A stretch of DNA of 30,389 nucleotides from UBA1546 sp049302185 (lineage in GTDB: Bacteria; Nitrospirota; Thermodesulfovibrionia; Thermodesulfovibrionales; UBA1546). Positions 7,159-14,086 of the stretch are shown here, in pieces (the first letter of the stretch is position 1; each line of letters starts with the position of its first letter). The translations under genes and the position numbers were made by a program. The notes under the pieces are model-generated. The model did not search any database. It saw only the letters and a list, made by a program, of their open reading frames with translations, and was not told where the DNA came from. The stretch is taken from assembly GCA_049302185.1 (NCBI GenBank), contig JBAQLV010000024.1:1-30389 (forward strand). Reading direction: 5' to 3'.

Positions 7159-7912
7159 TATCAAGAAATAGTTTTATCAAGTCTATCGGCACAGGGAATA
7201 TTATCGTTGAGTTCTTCTCGGTTGCAATCTCTGTGAGGGTCTGTAAAAATCTGAGCTGCAGCGCTCCACTTTCTGTTGCTATAATCTTCGCTGCATCAGC
7301 AAGCTTCTGTGCTGCCTGGAACTCTCCTTCAGCATGGATAATCTTTGCCCTTCTTTCTCTTTCTGCTTCTGCCTGCTTTGCTATTGCCCTCTGCATCGCT
7401 TCAGGCAGGTCTACATTCTTAACCTCAACTGCCGTAACCTTTATACCCCACGGTTCTGTCTGGAAATCAATTACCTTCTGGAGTTCTGCATTAAGCTCAT
7501 CCCTCTTCATAAGAAGGTCATCAAGCTGACTCTGTCCAAGAATACTCCTGAGCGTTGTCTGGGCAATCTGGGATGTTGCATAAAGGAAATCCTCAACCGC
7601 GGTTATTGCCTTTATCGGTTCCATAACCCTGAAATAAACAACTGCATTGACCTTAACCGTCATATTGTCTTTTGTTATGATGTCCTGGGTAGGAACATCC
7701 ATTGTCACAATTCTCAGGCTCACCCTGACAAGTTTATCAATCACAGGGATTATGATTATAAGCCCCGGGCCTTTTACAGGTATCACCCTTCCGAGCCTGA
7801 ATACAACTCCCCTTTCATATTCCTTCAATACCTTTATTGCGCTTGAAAGGAAATAAAAGACGAAAAACGCTACAAACAAAATCCCCAAAAACGATGCTGG
7901 TATCCCTGGCAT
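7151..7912 (-). CDS. Slipin (stomatin-like SPFH/Band 7 membrane protein)
   Basis: The 253-residue protein has one N-terminal membrane helix (residues 7-27), then the SPFH core (EYERGVVFRLGRV, GPGLIIIIPVIDK, VDVPTQDIITKDN-like segment) and a coiled C-terminal helix rich in Ala/Glu/Arg (AIAKQAEAERERRAKIIHAEGE). Slipins assemble into membrane microdomain cages. Their proteolytic partner NfeD is encoded immediately upstream on the same strand (7987-9273), the conserved bacterial and archaeal stomatin operon partner pair. Spacing to nfeD is 74 nt and is filled mostly by a repeat array. Confidence 0.93.
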   Translation of the reverse strand: MPGIPASFLGILFVAFFVFYFLSSAIKVLKEYERGVVFRLGRVIPVKGPGLIIIIPVIDKLVRVSLRIVTMDVPTQDIITKDNMTVKVNAVVYFRVMEPIKAITAVEDFLYATSQIAQTTLRSILGQSQLDDLLMKRDELNAELQKVIDFQTEPWGIKVTAVEVKNVDLPEAMQRAIAKQAEAERERRAKIIHAEGEFQAAQKLADAAKIIATESGALQLRFLQTLTEIATEKNSTIIFPVPIDLIKLFLDKR

Positions 7913-7930
7913 TTTACCCTCCTTTTTAAT

Positions 7931-7995
7931 CAGTCGTTAGTGAATGGTATTTAGTGAATAGTCTGTTCACTGACACTATTCACTGTTCACTGTTT
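7931..7995. repeat. TTAGTGAATAG-type repeat array between nfeD and slipin
   Basis: Left-arm units GTTAGTGAATGG and TTAGTGAATAG are followed by right-arm complements TTCACTG and CTATTCACTGTTCACTG. The right arm overlaps the nfeD stop codon. The unit is the same as in the array between acsB and cooS about 20 kb away. Confidence 0.75.
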
Positions 7996-9273
7996 TCTTA
8001 CTTTTACCTTCAACCCTGATACTAACTCAACAACTATTTTCTCGCCCTTTGATATCGTCTCATCAGAGTATGCAGACCACAGTTCACCATGTAACAATAC
8101 CATACCACTGGTTTTTGTTATATCTGTATTTGCAATCCCTTCCAATCCAATAAGCCCTTCAGAGCCTGTTACGGGTTTTCTCCTGTATGCCTTATATGCA
8201 AGACCGAGAATTACCGTAAAGAACAGAGCCGTTATGATTACAGCAGGAAGAATCAGAAAGAGTGACAGTTTCATAAATGGTCCGGGCGACTCAAACAACA
8301 TTAGTGACCCCAGCGCCATTGCAATGACACCGCCTATGGTTAAAACGCCATACGAGACTATCTTTATCTCAAGTATAAAAAGTATTATTGCGAGAATAAT
8401 CAGGAGAAGGCCGGCATAGTTCACAGGCAATGTCTGGAATGCATAGAATGCAAGTATAAGGCATATTCCTCCCATTACGCCGGGGAAGATAGCTCCGGGA
8501 TTTGTCAGCTCAAAGAACAATCCGTAAAATCCGAGAAGCATGAGCATATATGCAACATTAGGGTCTGAAATAAAATTTAAAATCTTATACCTCAGGCTCA
8601 TTTCTTCTCTTACAATATTTGCGTTTGCAGTCTTCAAAACCTTCTCTCCCATAACAGTTTTCACCTTTCTTCCGTCAATGGTTAAGAGAAGTGTATTAAG
8701 GTCTTTGCTCACAATATCTATAATCTTTTCCTTTAATGCCTCTGCTTCCGTAGCAGACACGCTTTTCCTCACAGCATCCTCAGCCCACTTTGAGTTTCTG
8801 CCTGTTCTTTCTGCGAGTGATTTTATATAAGCGGCAGCGTCATTCGTAACTTTTTCAGCCATTGTTTTATCCATCTTTCCACCTACTCCAACCGGATGTG
8901 CTGCACCTATATTCGTCCCCGGAGACATGGCTGCAACATGTGCAGCAAGAGTGATAAATACGCCTGCCGATGCTGCCCTTGCCCCGCTCGGAGAGACATA
9001 GACAATCACAGGGACTTCGCTTCCTATAATGTTCTTGACTATGTCCCTCATTGATGTGTCAAGGCCGCCCGGAGTATCGAGCTCTATGACAACAGCCTCG
9101 CGTTTCTGCTCATTAGCCCTCTTAATGCTTTTGCCTATATATTCAGCGGATGCAGGATTTATGACACCATTGACTGTAATGACCACCACATCTTTCTTTT
9201 GCTCCTGAGCAAAAAGCGGCGCTGAGAGGAAAAGAGACAGGAAAATTAAAAAGGCAAGTGTTCTCTTTAACAT
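7987..9273 (-). CDS. Long-form NfeD: ClpP-like serine protease with membrane and OB-fold domains
   Basis: The ATG at 9271-9273 gives 428 residues starting with a signal peptide (MLKRTLAFLIFLSLFLSAPLFA). Residues about 30-215 form a ClpP-class domain: ELDTPGGLDTS, then the nucleophile region GARAASAGV, and a candidate catalytic Lys in AAYIKSLAERTGR, matching the Ser-Lys dyad of membrane-bound NfeD/1510-N proteases that cleave stomatin. Four or five membrane helices follow (about 260-355), then a C-terminal NfeD OB-fold (LIGLEGIANTDI to KVKVRKQ). An in-frame extension to 9396 overlaps the divergent macro gene and is rejected. No Shine-Dalgarno is visible; a TATAAT lies 6 nt before the ATG. Confidence 0.92.
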   Translation of the reverse strand: MLKRTLAFLIFLSLFLSAPLFAQEQKKDVVVITVNGVINPASAEYIGKSIKRANEQKREAVVIELDTPGGLDTSMRDIVKNIIGSEVPVIVYVSPSGARAASAGVFITLAAHVAAMSPGTNIGAAHPVGVGGKMDKTMAEKVTNDAAAYIKSLAERTGRNSKWAEDAVRKSVSATEAEALKEKIIDIVSKDLNTLLLTIDGRKVKTVMGEKVLKTANANIVREEMSLRYKILNFISDPNVAYMLMLLGFYGLFFELTNPGAIFPGVMGGICLILAFYAFQTLPVNYAGLLLIILAIILFILEIKIVSYGVLTIGGVIAMALGSLMLFESPGPFMKLSLFLILPAVIITALFFTVILGLAYKAYRRKPVTGSEGLIGLEGIANTDITKTSGMVLLHGELWSAYSDETISKGEKIVVELVSGLKVKVRKQ

Positions 9274-9279
9274 GTTAGA

Positions 9280-9288
9280 ATTATACCA
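9280..9288 (-). promoter_or_regulatory. Extended -10 promoter of nfeD, placed for a leaderless transcript
   Basis: The minus strand reads TGGTATAAT (extended -10), ending 6 nt before the nfeD ATG. Transcription would therefore start at or within a base or two of the start codon. No ribosome-binding site is present. Confidence 0.55.
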
Positions 9289-9298
9289 TAAAGTTCTA

Positions 9299-9304
9299 TA
9301 TAAT
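9299..9304 (+). promoter_or_regulatory. -10 element of the macro-domain gene, placed for a leaderless transcript
   Basis: TATAAT ends exactly 6 nt before the ATG at 9311. No Shine-Dalgarno is present. It mirrors the divergent nfeD promoter in a 37-bp shared intergenic region. Confidence 0.55.
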
Positions 9305-9310
9305 ATAGCC

Positions 9311-9859
9311 ATGAAATTCATAACAGAACATAAAATAAACGGCAAAAAACTGAGTCTTGTGCAGGGCGATATACCTGAAAGAGATGTGGATGCCATAGTT
9401 AATGCAGCGAACTCCCATCTCCAGCATGGAGGCGGTGTTGCAGGAGCGATTGTCAGAAAAGGCGGGCAGATTATTCAGGATGAAAGCGACAGGATTGGGT
9501 TTACGCCTGTTGGAACAGCAGTAATCACAGGCGCAGGAAAGCTCCCTGCTAAGTTTGTGATACATACAGTTGGGCCGAGAATGGGTGAAGGCGATGAGGA
9601 CAATAAGCTAACAAATGCAGTGATTAATACCCTCGACCTTGCATCAGAGAAAGGACTGAAGAGCATCTCAATGCCTGCGATAAGCTCAGGGATATTCGGA
9701 TTTCCTAAAGACAGGTGCGCAAAGATTCTTGTCAATGAATCAGCAGATTATCTCAGGGAAAACCCTCAATCCTCCCTCGAAATCGTTGAGTTCTGCGTTT
9801 ACGATGACAACACAATGGAGCATTTCAAGAGGGAATTTGAGAAGTTGAAGAAGACTTGA
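9311..9859 (+). CDS. Macro-domain ADP-ribose-binding protein / O-acetyl-ADP-ribose deacetylase-like
   Basis: This is a stand-alone macro domain of 182 residues. The first strand ends in LVQGDIPERDVDAIVNAAN, and the Asn-rich catalytic loop, the glycine loop HGGGVAGAIV and the distal loop PAISSGIFGFP, which binds ADP-ribose diphosphate, are all present. Members of this MacroD/YmdB-like group hydrolyse O-acetyl-ADP-ribose and mono-ADP-ribosyl modifications. The internal ATG at 9311 (MKFITEHK) is chosen because the upstream frame (from 9272) crosses the divergent nfeD start and promoter. It converges on a truncated ABC ATPase 6 nt beyond its stop. Confidence 0.92.
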   Translation: MKFITEHKINGKKLSLVQGDIPERDVDAIVNAANSHLQHGGGVAGAIVRKGGQIIQDESDRIGFTPVGTAVITGAGKLPAKFVIHTVGPRMGEGDEDNKLTNAVINTLDLASEKGLKSISMPAISSGIFGFPKDRCAKILVNESADYLRENPQSSLEIVEFCVYDDNTMEHFKREFEKLKKT

Positions 9860-9865
9860 TCAATT

Positions 9866-10000
9866 CTATATTGTTGTGGTCTTTCCAGCGCCATTTGGCC
9901 CCACAATGCCAAAAATCTCACCGGTGTTTACAGCCAATGAAATATTCTTAACAGCATGTGTGGCGTTAAAGGATTTGGAAATATTATCAAGGATTATCAT
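9866..10000 (-). pseudogene. Truncated ABC-transporter ATPase (N-terminal 44 residues only)
   Basis: The translation begins MIILDNISKSFNATHAVKNI and continues to GEIFGIVGPNGAGKTTTI followed by TAG. This is an unmistakable ABC ATPase start that stops directly after Walker A; the Q-loop, signature and Walker B are all missing. Its ATG overlaps the stop of the M48 peptidase gene (ATGA), so it was once a coupled member of that operon. The break falls within 7 nt of the convergent macro gene end, which suggests a deletion or rearrangement junction around 9860-9870. Confidence 0.85.
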
Positions 10001-11241
10001 TGCTGTCCTCTTATCTCCCTTATCCTCTGAATAACAGGAGGATGAGAATAGTAAAAGCCTGCATATAAGGGATGCGGGTGGAGATTTGAGAGATTATCCT
10101 TTGAAAGCTTTATGAGTGATGTTGCCATTGCCTCTCGGTTCTCTGTCATCTCAGCAGCAAACCTGTCAGCCTCCCTTTCATGTCTTCTTGAAAAATAGCT
10201 GAATATAGGCGTCAGCGGGAAAGATACTATTCCTCCGATAAACCCCAATATGAGAAGACTCGCAAAAACTGTGTCATTCTGAATACTGAAAATACTTATA
10301 AGAATTCCTGATTTTATCATCATGAATGAGATGTAAATGCCTATCAGGGACATTGCCTCTACAATAATAATCATCTTAAGGACATGCTTTTTCTTCCAGT
10401 GCCCTGCCTCGTGCGCAAGAACAGAGAGAATCTCGCTCTTTTCCATCTTCTTCAAAAGCGTGTCATAAAGCACTATTCTTTTTACCTTTCCTATCCCCGT
10501 AAAGTATGCATTTGTGTGCGTGCTTCGCTTTGATGCATCAATCTTGAATACCCTGCTTATCTTTATACCGACCTTTTTCATTAAGTCCCTTATTGAGCCT
10601 TCAATCTCCTCATCCTCTATCGGCGTAAACTTATTGAATAACGGTTCAATTATATAAGGGGAGATATACATCATGAAAATGCTGGACAAAAGGAAGAACA
10701 GCCATACAAAGAACCACCAGAAATCCGGGCTTGCTTTCATCAGATACAAGGCGACTGCTGTCATTATGCCAATCAATATTGTGGAAAGTATTATTGATTT
10801 CATGAAATCGCTTATCCAGAGCTTCCATGTCATTGTGTTAAAACCGTACTTGTTTTCAATCTTGAATGTGCTGTAAAGGTCAAAGGGAATTGAAATAATT
10901 GTATTTGCATAACTCAGGACAAGGAAGAACACCACACCGGAGAGAACAAATGGCATATTGAAGGATACAATCCATGAGTTATACATATTCAGCAATCCTC
11001 CGAAGAAGAAAACAAAAACAAGAACGTTTCCGAAGATGGATTCTATGAACCCAAACCGGCTGTGTTCAAGGGTGTAGTCCCTTGTCTTTTTTAATAATTG
11101 AACATCAATATAATCCTTGAATTCTTCAGGCACAACATCACCGTATTTACTTAGATGGCTCAGATTCAAAAACTTGAGCCAGTAGCCGAAGAGGGCAATA
11201 AGGATATAGCTTATCAGCAGAATAATTTGATAACCTTTCAT
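9997..11241 (-). CDS. M48-family zinc metallopeptidase (Ste24/CAAX protease-like)
   Basis: This integral membrane protease has the Ste24 layout: several N-terminal membrane helices, the zinc motif VLAHEAGHWKKKH with both His ligands and the catalytic Glu, a third zinc ligand Glu in RRHEREADRFAAEM, and C-terminal SHPPVIQRIREI. Bacterial homologues act in membrane-protein quality control. The ATG at 11241 (MKGYQIILLISY) fits the family start. A GTG at 11295 adds 18 polar residues and cannot be ruled out; neither has a clear Shine-Dalgarno. It was followed by an ABC ATPase, now truncated. Confidence 0.9.
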   Translation of the reverse strand: MKGYQIILLISYILIALFGYWLKFLNLSHLSKYGDVVPEEFKDYIDVQLLKKTRDYTLEHSRFGFIESIFGNVLVFVFFFGGLLNMYNSWIVSFNMPFVLSGVVFFLVLSYANTIISIPFDLYSTFKIENKYGFNTMTWKLWISDFMKSIILSTILIGIMTAVALYLMKASPDFWWFFVWLFFLLSSIFMMYISPYIIEPLFNKFTPIEDEEIEGSIRDLMKKVGIKISRVFKIDASKRSTHTNAYFTGIGKVKRIVLYDTLLKKMEKSEILSVLAHEAGHWKKKHVLKMIIIVEAMSLIGIYISFMMIKSGILISIFSIQNDTVFASLLILGFIGGIVSFPLTPIFSYFSRRHEREADRFAAEMTENREAMATSLIKLSKDNLSNLHPHPLYAGFYYSHPPVIQRIREIRGQQ

Positions 11242-11367
11242 GTCAGTTTTTATCTTACGATATTTATTGGAATTTTTGGCTAAAAAGTTCTTCACATTAA
11301 AAAGAATCTTTTGATTGCAAATTATCAGGCTTTTAAATATAATCTATTCGAATACCTTGATTCGCGC

Positions 11368-11457
11368 GCCGCAACAAATCGTTCGAGCGCAACTGCCCGC
11401 AGAATTGGCACGCAAGCGTGCCACCCTGCGTTCAGTTCGCTCAACTCGGCGTTGGGC
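11368..11457 (+). other. attC recombination site (upstream border of cassette)
   Basis: The site ends in the core GTTGGGC (11451-11457). Its 5' side (CAACAAATCGTTCGAGCGCAACTG) and the reverse complement of its 3' side (AACGCCGAGTTGAGCGAACTG) align as AAC, a non-pairing 6-nt spacer, then TT-GAGCG-AACTG, with two extra unpaired C bases on one strand. These are the unpaired central spacer and extrahelical bases that define integron attC sites. The centre carries a perfect hairpin GGCACGC-AA-GCGTGCC (11408-11423). The 5' R box (GCCGCAAC) is imperfect relative to GCCCAAC. Confidence 0.75.
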
Positions 11458-11463
11458 GCAAGA

Positions 11464-11469
11464 TATAAT
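11464..11469 (+). promoter_or_regulatory. -10-like element at the 5' end of the cassette
   Basis: TATAAT lies 12 nt after the attC cleavage point and 23 nt before the methyltransferase ATG. No convincing -35 is present; any would fall in the upstream attC. It could let the cassette express its methyltransferase without an integron Pc promoter. Confidence 0.35.
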
Positions 11470-11492
11470 CAGAAAATGTTAAACTGTATCGT

Positions 11493-12794
11493 ATGAAAAC
11501 CCCATTTAAAACCATCCATAAAATAATAAACGGCGATAGCCGACAAATGAACCTTATCCCTGATAAATCGGTTCATTTGATAATTACTTCCCCTCCCTAT
11601 TGGCAATTAAAAGACTATGGGACAGAAACACAAATCGGTTTTCACGAAAGTTATGAAAGTTACATTAACAACTTAAATCTCGTTTGGAGAGAGAGTTATA
11701 GGGCCTTACATCCTGGTTGCCGGCTTTGTATTAACATTGGAGACCAGTTTGCCCGCTCGGTTTATTACGGACGGTATAAAGTAATTCCAATCAGAACAGA
11801 AATAATCAAATTCTGCGAAACCATTGGCTTTGACTATATGGGAGCTATAATCTGGCAGAAAGTTACCACTTGCAATACAACCGGCGGTGCTACCATAATG
11901 GGTAGCTTTCCATACCCCCGAAATGGAATTTTAAAACTTGACTATGAATTTATTCTGCTTTTTAAAAAACTGGGAACTTCACCCAATCCGACCAAAAAAC
12001 AGAAAGAGCTTTCCGTAATGACCAAAGATGAATGGAACACTTATTTTTCAGGTCACTGGTACTTTGCTGGTGCAAAGCAGGATGGCCATATTGCAATGTT
12101 TCCAGAAGAATTACCTGCTCGACTGATAAAAATGTTTTCTTTTACAGGTGAAACAGTTTTAGACCCATTTCTCGGTAGTGGCACAACTTCACTTGCCGCA
12201 AGACATTTAAGCCGCAATTCGATTGGCTACGAGATCAACCCGGACTTTATTCCGGCAGTTAAGGAGAAACTCAATATTAAGCAATCTGACCTTGCAGCAA
12301 CAGAATACGTGTTTCAAAAAGATAGCATTAAGACCGACCTGAATAAAGAAATTGAAAAGCTGCCTTATATTTTCAAAGACCCTCATAAACTCGACAAGAA
12401 AATTGACCCTAAAAAGCTTCTATTTGGTTCTAAAATTGATGCACACAGCGGTGATAGAGAAACCTACTATTCTGTCAAAGAAGTAATCAGCCCAGAGTTG
12501 ATGAAGCTGAACAACGATTTGGTTGTTCGCCTTATCGGAGTGAAAGAAAAAAAAGCCGCTAACGGCCAGGCTATCAAATTCTTGCTTGAAAAAACAAAGG
12601 GTCAAAAAGTGTTTATGAAGTTCGACAATCAGAAGTATGATGACCTCAACAACCTTCTTTGCTATCTTTACCTGAGAAACAAGACCTTTATAAATGCTCA
12701 TATTATCAAAGAAGGTTTGGTAGATGTTGATAATTCAACCGACTTTAAATACAAAGACAAATTTTTGAAACTTGCAGAGGCATCAAGTGGCTAA
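11493..12794 (+). CDS. Type II DNA methyltransferase (N4-cytosine-type, beta order) with SNase-like C-terminal domain
   Basis: The catalytic motif IV TSPPYW (residues 32-37) precedes the SAM-binding motif I DPFLGSGTT (224-232), the order of beta-class amino-methyltransferases; S-P-P-Y favours N4-cytosine. A variable target-recognition stretch lies between them. Residues about 320-433 are an additional domain resembling a staphylococcal-nuclease OB-fold: LVVRLIGVKEKK, KFLLEKTKGQKVFMKFDNQK, LLCYLYLRNKTFINAHIIKEG. In that alignment Arg35 is kept but the positions of Asp40, Glu43 and Arg87 are Lys, Lys and Asn, so nuclease activity is unlikely. It overlaps the endonuclease gene by 8 nt and protects the host from it. 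Confidence 0.9.
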   Translation: MKTPFKTIHKIINGDSRQMNLIPDKSVHLIITSPPYWQLKDYGTETQIGFHESYESYINNLNLVWRESYRALHPGCRLCINIGDQFARSVYYGRYKVIPIRTEIIKFCETIGFDYMGAIIWQKVTTCNTTGGATIMGSFPYPRNGILKLDYEFILLFKKLGTSPNPTKKQKELSVMTKDEWNTYFSGHWYFAGAKQDGHIAMFPEELPARLIKMFSFTGETVLDPFLGSGTTSLAARHLSRNSIGYEINPDFIPAVKEKLNIKQSDLAATEYVFQKDSIKTDLNKEIEKLPYIFKDPHKLDKKIDPKKLLFGSKIDAHSGDRETYYSVKEVISPELMKLNNDLVVRLIGVKEKKAANGQAIKFLLEKTKGQKVFMKFDNQKYDDLNNLLCYLYLRNKTFINAHIIKEGLVDVDNSTDFKYKDKFLKLAEASSG

Positions 12795-13485
12795 AATTCA
12801 AAAATATTCAATGGAATTTGGCAAGAAAGAAAAAGTCCTGAACTATGCCTGCCAAACTTATCAATTATCACGACCTAATAAAGTCGGTGCAGTAATGACT
12901 CTCATTAGAGAATGCCTGCCAAAGACAATTCAAGAATGGGAACAATGGTATTTTGAGAACGCTTACACAGCAGCCAAAACGCCAACTAAAATTACCCGAG
13001 AGTGCTTGCGGGAGCTTGGTGAACGGCTTTATGAAAAGATTACAGAAGTAGTTATTCCTGAATGGCAAGCAGCTTTTAGCCAACTGACTCTTCAGGATTG
13101 CATGGATTACATTTACAACCTTACTATCAATAGGACTTTTGACGGTTTTCTTCGGGAGAAGTCTGTTGTTAATGACGGGTTAGCCAAAATCTTTCCAGAC
13201 ATAATTTTTGAAGAATCCGACTCTGAACTTGATCACGCAGGAGACATTGACTATGTAGCAAAAGTAGGAGACAAAGCATTTGGCATTCAAATCAAACCCG
13301 TGACAGCAAAAGCAAATTTCGGCAATTATTCGCCTACTGAAAGAATGAAGGTCAGTTTCGCAGATTTTGAAGAGCAATACGGGGGCAGAGTATTTGTAGT
13401 CTTCAGCTTGGACGGAGAAATCGGGAATAAAGAAGTAATTGCGCAGATTCAACAAGAAATCAAACGACTGAAAAAAGAAATATGA
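12787..13485 (+). CDS. Type II restriction endonuclease, PD-(D/E)XK fold
   Basis: The protein has 232 residues from a GTG at 12787, set 6 nt behind AGAGG; a TTG at 12772 is the alternative. The N-terminal NKVGAVMTLIRECLPKTIQEWE segment and the INRTFDGFLRE middle are helical. The likely catalytic centre is GDIDYVAK with Asp153/Asp155, followed by GIQIKPV with Gln168 and Lys170, that is D-x12-Q-x-K, a known variant of PD-(D/E)XK. It resembles MjaI-type endonucleases as far as I recall, but recognition site and family need a profile search. Its partner methyltransferase overlaps upstream, and its stop lies 1 nt from attC. Confidence 0.8.
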   Translation: MAKIQKYSMEFGKKEKVLNYACQTYQLSRPNKVGAVMTLIRECLPKTIQEWEQWYFENAYTAAKTPTKITRECLRELGERLYEKITEVVIPEWQAAFSQLTLQDCMDYIYNLTINRTFDGFLREKSVVNDGLAKIFPDIIFEESDSELDHAGDIDYVAKVGDKAFGIQIKPVTAKANFGNYSPTERMKVSFADFEEQYGGRVFVVFSLDGEIGNKEVIAQIQQEIKRLKKEI

Positions 13486-13486
13486 C

Positions 13487-13552
13487 GCCCAACAAGACGC
13501 TCAAGACGGACGTGGCATAAAGCCGCCGCGCCCCTTAGCTTTCACGTTGGGC
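13487..13552 (+). other. attC recombination site (downstream border of cassette)
   Basis: This is a textbook 66-bp attC: outer boxes GCCCAAC (13487-13493) and GTTGGGC (13546-13552) are exact complements. Inside them GCTCAAG on the 5' side pairs with GCTAAG read from the 3' side, leaving one extrahelical C. Between boxes are short unpaired spacers (AAGAC against GTGAAA). Confidence 0.85.
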
Positions 13553-14086
13553 ACTACTAAAAATATATAAGGGGGCTGAAAGGGGATCAGGTCTTGCAAT
13601 ATAACAATGACAAAAGAAAAGGGGGGCTGAAAGAGGGCTGAGGGACACTTCCCAGATTTTTATTATACTTTCCATTACAACGGCAGATAACAGAGTGTTT
13701 GTGATTAACACCCAAATCCAGCAGGGACTCGAACCTACCTGAGTGCGGGAAAGAAAGATTGCGGACAAGCCGCAATGACAATATGTGCATTCTTAATATT
13801 GTTTCTTTTTGTGTTTCCGTCGTCTTCCTCTGCTGGTCATATAGTTATAAAATATCCGCAGGTGCCCTGAGTTTTACGGTAGCACCTTCGTAAGATATAA
13901 AGGAGGCTGTGGCTGGATTGAGACAAGATTCACGGGTCTGTCAGAATAGGGGCTGAAGTCTCCATGTAGTGGAGCGGAGGCCCCGCATGAGAACTTGGAA
14001 TAGCATGATATATTGTATCAACACCTGCATTCTTGCAAAGGCAGTTTAATATTGCCGAAAGACAGACATAGCCTCCTGAAGCATAG
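13553..14086. other. Gene-poor stretch after the cassette
   Basis: No intact gene is visible in these 534 bp. A 12-bp direct repeat GGGGGCTGAAAG occurs at 13571-13582 and 13622-13633. A hairpin ATTGCGG-ACAAG-CCGCAAT lies at 13758-13776. From 13775 a 31-codon plus-strand frame begins with a signal-peptide-like stretch (MTICAFLILFLFVFP then SSSSAG) and ends at a stop. The +1 frame continues for about 26 codons, as expected of a decayed secreted-protein gene. On the minus strand a Cys-rich open frame (13930 to about 14090) encodes GGYVCLSAILNCLCKNAGVD, with no known domain I can defend. Confidence 0.5.

Larger units (their letters stand above)
11452..13546 (+). mobile_element. Integron gene cassette carrying a restriction-modification system
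   Basis: The cassette runs from the cleavage point G^TTGGGC of the upstream attC to that of the downstream attC, about 2.1 kb. Both genes face the attC at their end, and the last stop codon is 1 nt from the downstream attC, as is normal for cassettes. No intI gene is in the window, so this is either a stranded cassette (an attC cluster lacking an integrase) or one end of an array interrupted at 11.3 kb. Confidence 0.75.

Noticed and set aside
11311..11496. A 61-codon plus-strand open frame across the upstream attC.
   Set aside because: It translates the attC site, has no ribosome-binding site and no protein-like composition.
13722..13740. AGGGACTCGAACCTACC looks like the T-arm of a minus-strand tRNA.
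   Set aside because: The T-stem does not pair (GTAGG against CCCTG), and no anticodon or acceptor arm can be placed.
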